Of a DNA stretch of 64,000 nucleotides, positions 61,035 to 64,000 are shown piece after piece; the first letter of the stretch is position 1; each line of letters begins with the position of its first letter. The stretch covers positions 1,178,001-1,242,000 of the forward strand of contig CAWDDH010000003.1 of assembly GCA_963801105.1 (NCBI GenBank), given 5' to 3'. Source of the stretch: JAENVU01 sp963801105 (GTDB lineage Bacteria > Actinomycetota > Acidimicrobiia > IMCC26256 > JAENVU01). The translations under genes were made by a program, and so were the position numbers. The notes under the pieces were generated by a model, which saw nothing but the letters and a program-made list of their open reading frames with translations, searched no databases and was not told where the DNA came from.

Positions 61035-62407
61035 AGCCGCTGCCCGGCGCGGTGGAGCTTCGAACCGCTCGAGACGTGTGCGCGCGACTGTCGGGCGAGA
61101 CGCTTCACGAGCATCGAGTAGCGGCGGTGCATCTCGTACTCGACGTGATCGCGCCGTGAGCGCCGGCGGTACTCGGCGAGGTAGCGCTCGACCTCGGCCT
61201 GGGTGTGGGCGAGCCCGTTGTCCGAGTACTTCGCCACCCGCGAGGTGAACTCCGGGCGCAGCGACCTCGTCGGCCAGTCGCCGAAGAGCGTCGTGCGCAT
61301 GAAGTTTCCGATGAGGAGGTCGTCGAAGATCTTCCATCGGGCGGTGTCGACGAGCGACTTGCGGGGGACGTCGAATCGGATCGCCCGACCCGTGTCGTGG
61401 CCGACGCTGAACTCGTGGTCCACGCCGCCGACCCGGAACGTGATCGTGTCCACGACGTCATCGAGCAGGTCGAAGCCGTCGAAGTAGCCACGGATCACGT
61501 CGACGTCCGACGCGTCGAGTCGCTCGCTCCAGTCGTCGCCGAAGTCGGTGGCGGGCTTCGGCACGACGACGTTCTCGGTTGGGTCGATGCGGGTCACCGC
61601 GTGAGTGGTCACGTCGTAGCGGACGAAGGCCGGCAGTAGCTCGCGCTCCGTGTCGGTGAAGCCGAGGGAGAACGCGTCGATCGGGGTCGTGTACTCGTTC
61701 GCCCAGACGCTGTCCTCGCGCTGGTAGCGGTGCATCGTCGCGAAGGGGACGTACGCCTGCGCGCCGAGGCTGTGCATCTTGGAGAGAATCCCGATGCCCG
61801 GGGGGATCTGTCGCGCCGCGCGTGGAGGGATGCGCTGACCGTCCTGGTCGAAGTAGTTGATCATGTCGGCGTCGCCGAACCCGGCGAGCGCGAGGAGGAT
61901 GGGGCGAGTGCTCCGGCGCGCCTCACGGCGCGCGGTCGGGCCCCACCCGCGGTCGTTGCAGTCGTTGGCGTCGATGACGAGGACGCCGTCCATGTCGACG
62001 AGCAGTACCGAGTCCTGGTACGGATCCGCGAGGGCCATCACCCGGACGCGCGGGCTGAGCGGCACCCACTGGCGGTCGGGGAGGACCTTGACCCGGTAGC
62101 CGTCCCCGGTCAGGAAGTCCCTGATCCGGGATCCGACGTGGTCGGCCAGCAGGATCGTCTTGTCGGCGAGGGTCTCGAGCGACGGCAGGTGGAGGTGGTC
62201 GGGATGGCCGTGCGAGATCCACAGGTACGGGCAGGACCGGACCGACGCGAGCTGTTCCTCGGGTACCTCGTGCGAGAGGATCCAACTCCCGAAGTACGCG
62301 GAGCCGGACAGCCATGGGTCCGTGGCGAGCAGCGGGGTCCGGTCGTGCACGATCAGCGTCGCGTTGCCGATCGTCTCGAAGGCGAGATCGTACGTAGAAT
62401 CTGTCAT
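61013..62407 (-). CDS. MBL-fold metallohydrolase, CMAH/UlaG-like
   Basis: The 464-residue protein has the metal-binding motif ISHGHPDHLHLPSLE near residue 65, followed by LLADHVG and a conserved VLVIDANDCNDRG segment. This resembles the metallo-beta-lactamase part of CMP-sialic-acid hydroxylase-like and UlaG-like proteins. I see no Rieske cysteine/histidine pair, so it is unlikely to be an oxygenase. Its substrate is unknown; a sugar or phosphosugar is plausible from context. A TGCTACTCT box about 40 bases upstream is a candidate -10. The end overlaps the sulfotransferase gene. Confidence 0.72.
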   Translation of the reverse strand: MTDSTYDLAFETIGNATLIVHDRTPLLATDPWLSGSAYFGSWILSHEVPEEQLASVRSCPYLWISHGHPDHLHLPSLETLADKTILLADHVGSRIRDFLTGDGYRVKVLPDRQWVPLSPRVRVMALADPYQDSVLLVDMDGVLVIDANDCNDRGWGPTARREARRSTRPILLALAGFGDADMINYFDQDGQRIPPRAARQIPPGIGILSKMHSLGAQAYVPFATMHRYQREDSVWANEYTTPIDAFSLGFTDTERELLPAFVRYDVTTHAVTRIDPTENVVVPKPATDFGDDWSERLDASDVDVIRGYFDGFDLLDDVVDTITFRVGGVDHEFSVGHDTGRAIRFDVPRKSLVDTARWKIFDDLLIGNFMRTTLFGDWPTRSLRPEFTSRVAKYSDNGLAHTQAEVERYLAEYRRRSRRDHVEYEMHRRYSMLVKRLARQSRAHVSSGSKLHRAGQRLYARARR

Positions 62408-62478
62408 CTTCTGGCCCGTCCCGCGTTCGGCGAGCCGCCGAGAGTAGCAGCCACATTCATCGACGCGATCAGGGTCCG

Positions 62479-63598
62479 GTGCAGATCATCTTCGTCTCCA
62501 GCGTCGCCGCCGGCGGGTCGGGCACGTCACAACGTCAGCTCGCGCGCCGCCTCGCCGACCGGGGACACCGCGTGGATCTGCTGGCCGCCACACCGACCAG
62601 CCGGGTCGTCCGACCGCTGTACGACCACCAGGTGGACCTGAGCACGCGCCTCCGGTCGAGCCGCGTGCGTCCGGCGCTGCTCGGGCTCCAGCGGCCCTGG
62701 GGCCGGCGGCTGCGCCAGCAGCGACACGCCTGACTTCCCGACGTGGTTCGCGGCGGTTCCCGAGAACGGATACCGGTCGTTGCGCCGCGCCGCGTGACCC
62801 GACGTCGTCGTAGCCAGCAGCATCGAGCGCGTCACGTGGCGGCGGCTGCGCGCGCAGCTGCAGGCCGAGACGATTCCGAGCGTGCTGTACCTGCGGGAGG
62901 CGTCCGCGATCGGGCACCTCACCATCACGGGCGCGCCGCCCGACCTGTTGCTCGCCAACGCCGAGAGCCTGGCGCGTGGCGCGGTCGGCGCCGGGTTCCC
63001 CTGCGAGGTCGTGCCGTCGGTGACCGAGGTCGACCGCGCGCGGGTCGACAGCACGCGCGAGACAGTCCTGCTCGTGAACCCGATTCCGCTGCTCGGCGGC
63101 GACCGCCTGTTCACGATCGCGGCCGCCCGACCCGGACTCCGGTTCGTGGTCCAGGAGTCCGGACTGCTGACCGACGAGGAGCGCGAGCGCGTGCACCGCC
63201 TCGCCGCCGGGCTGGCGAACGTCGAGGTGCGGGCCTTCGCCAGCGACCCGGCCGCGGTCTTCCGGGACGCTCGGCTGCTGCTCGTGCCGCACCGGGTCGA
63301 CAACCGGCCGCGCGTCGTGCTCGAGGCGCAGACGAACGGGATCCCGGTGATCGCGAGCGACTACCCGGGGCTCACCGAGTCGGTCGGACCGGGCGGGACG
63401 ATCGTGGAGGACACCGACGATCCCGCGCCGTGGCTGCGGGCGATCGACGACGCGCTCGAGCCCGCGCGCTACGAGATGCTCGTCCGCGCCGCCCGCACCC
63501 ACGCGAGCCGCGACGACGTCGTGCCCGAGCGGATCGTGGAGCGGTTCGAGCGACTCCTCGCCGATCTCGTCCGTCCGGACGCGAACGCCGCGCGCTGA
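62479..63598 (+). pseudogene. Glycosyltransferase family 4, broken by a frameshift and a stop
   Basis: The GTG at 62479 starts a GT4 N-terminal domain (IIFVSSVAAGGSGTSQRQLA). That frame ends at TGA 62731; the next frame continues sensibly with DTPDFPTWFAAVPENGYRS from about 62722, meets an in-frame TGA at 62795-62797 and then runs PDVVVASSIERVTWRRL to the end, including the GT4 donor region FASDPAAVFRDARLLLVPHR and RPRVVLEAQTNGIPVIASD. Repair needs one base removed and one stop changed (CGA to TGA would explain it). With two lesions it may be a real pseudogene. It is divergent from the MBL gene. Confidence 0.72.
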
Positions 63599-64000
63599 TC
63601 AGGCGGGTTCGGCGCCGTCGAGGAAGCGGGCGACGGCTTCGCCCCATGCCGTCCGCGCCTCGGTGCGGCGCTCCTCCGGGCCTTGGGCGGAGAACCAGTT
63701 GTGGTACACGATCCCGCCGTACACGGTGCCGATCACGCCGGGACCGCGCACCTCGGAGGGTTCGATCAGCCCGACGCGACCGGGCTCGCGCATCGAGATC
63801 CGCTCCGCGACGTCCCACGAGCGGCCGTGGACGAACTCGCCCCCTTGCCAGTGCGAGCGGATGAAGGTGTGCTTGCGGTCCCGGAAGTCCCGGGTCCGCA
63901 TGGCGAGCATGCTGGGGTGCGCGAAGCCCCGATGCATGTGGCCGCCGACGACCACATTGCCCTCGTCCAGTTTGGCGCGCAGGACGTCGAGCCAGTCCGC
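63599..64000 (-). CDS. Partial gene of unknown function
   Basis: The frame is open to the window edge, so the start lies outside; 133 residues and the TGA stop are visible. The sequence has NVVVGGHMHRGFAHPSMLAM, WQGGEFVHGRSWDVAER and a tryptophan/tyrosine-rich YGGIVYHNWF. I do not recognise the family. No helix or signal is visible. The stop abuts the broken glycosyltransferase gene, so it could belong to the same glycan locus. Confidence 0.6.
   Translation of the reverse strand, partial: ADWLDVLRAKLDEGNVVVGGHMHRGFAHPSMLAMRTRDFRDRKHTFIRSHWQGGEFVHGRSWDVAERISMREPGRVGLIEPSEVRGPGVIGTVYGGIVYHNWFSAQGPEERRTEARTAWGEAVARFLDGAEPA

Noticed and set aside
62795..62797. In-frame TGA as a selenocysteine codon
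   Set aside because: The gene is a glycosyltransferase without a redox site, there is no SECIS-like hairpin visible right after the TGA, and the frame is also shifted upstream.

Overview
The window is about 64 kb of very GC-rich bacterial DNA. Gene content and order point to an actinobacterium (Actinomycetota): polyphosphate-type glucokinase, an MmpL-like transporter, short-form adenylate kinase, zinc-type S14, frequent GTG/TTG starts, overlapping ATGA/GTGA junctions and several apparently leaderless promoters. An Acidimicrobiia-like lineage is my best guess, but I cannot place it firmly without a search.

Layout. 1-9.5 kb: end of the nuo (complex I) operon (nuoN), a MidA/NDUFAF7-type methyltransferase, acetyl-CoA synthetase and a frameshifted PNKP-like phosphatase on the plus strand; then a minus-strand group (cation/proton antiporter, polyphosphate glucokinase, MMPL transporter); then divergent htpX and yajQ. 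10-16.5 kb: tRNA-Tyr, a PPT-type acetyltransferase, tRNA-Thr, tRNA-Met, rpmG, an ECF sigma factor with a putative anti-sigma partner, tRNA-Trp, secE, nusG, rplK, rplA, rplJ, rplL. 16.7-41.7 kb: rpoB, rpoC, rpsL, rpsG, fusA, tuf and the S10/spc superoperon from rpsJ to secY, adk and map. Instead of continuing to infA-rpmJ-rpsM-rpsK, the sequence switches to a surface-polysaccharide locus. 41.7-64 kb: a minus-strand glycan operon (51.0 to 41.7 kb: membrane glycosyltransferase, two GT-A-like proteins, polysaccharide deacetylase, GT4, GNAT, WecA/TagO-like phosphosugar transferase, nucleotide-sugar dehydratase), a divergent Wzz-type BY-kinase with a polymerase-like membrane protein and another membrane protein, a UDP-sugar dehydrogenase, three sulfotransferase-like genes, an MBL-fold enzyme, a broken glycosyltransferase and a partial unknown gene. 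Together these suggest synthesis, polymerisation/export and possibly sulfation of an exopolysaccharide.

Regulation visible in the sequence includes an L10-type leader before rplJ, a perfect hairpin overlapping a candidate promoter before rpoB, and a recurring structured leader before rpmG, rplK, rplA and tuf. A second, palindromic intergenic repeat occurs at about 4.1 and 25.5 kb.

Quality. Seven genes are frame-broken, including the essential rplO, and one of them also has an in-frame stop. Most need the removal or addition of only one base, so uncorrected sequence errors are likely for at least some of them. No stretch longer than 300 bases lacks a gene or RNA; the longest gaps (about 200-275 bases at 13.7, 29.4, 43.6, 51.0 and 57.9 kb) are leaders, promoter regions or contain nothing I recognise. 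I see no rRNA, CRISPR array, insertion sequence or prophage.
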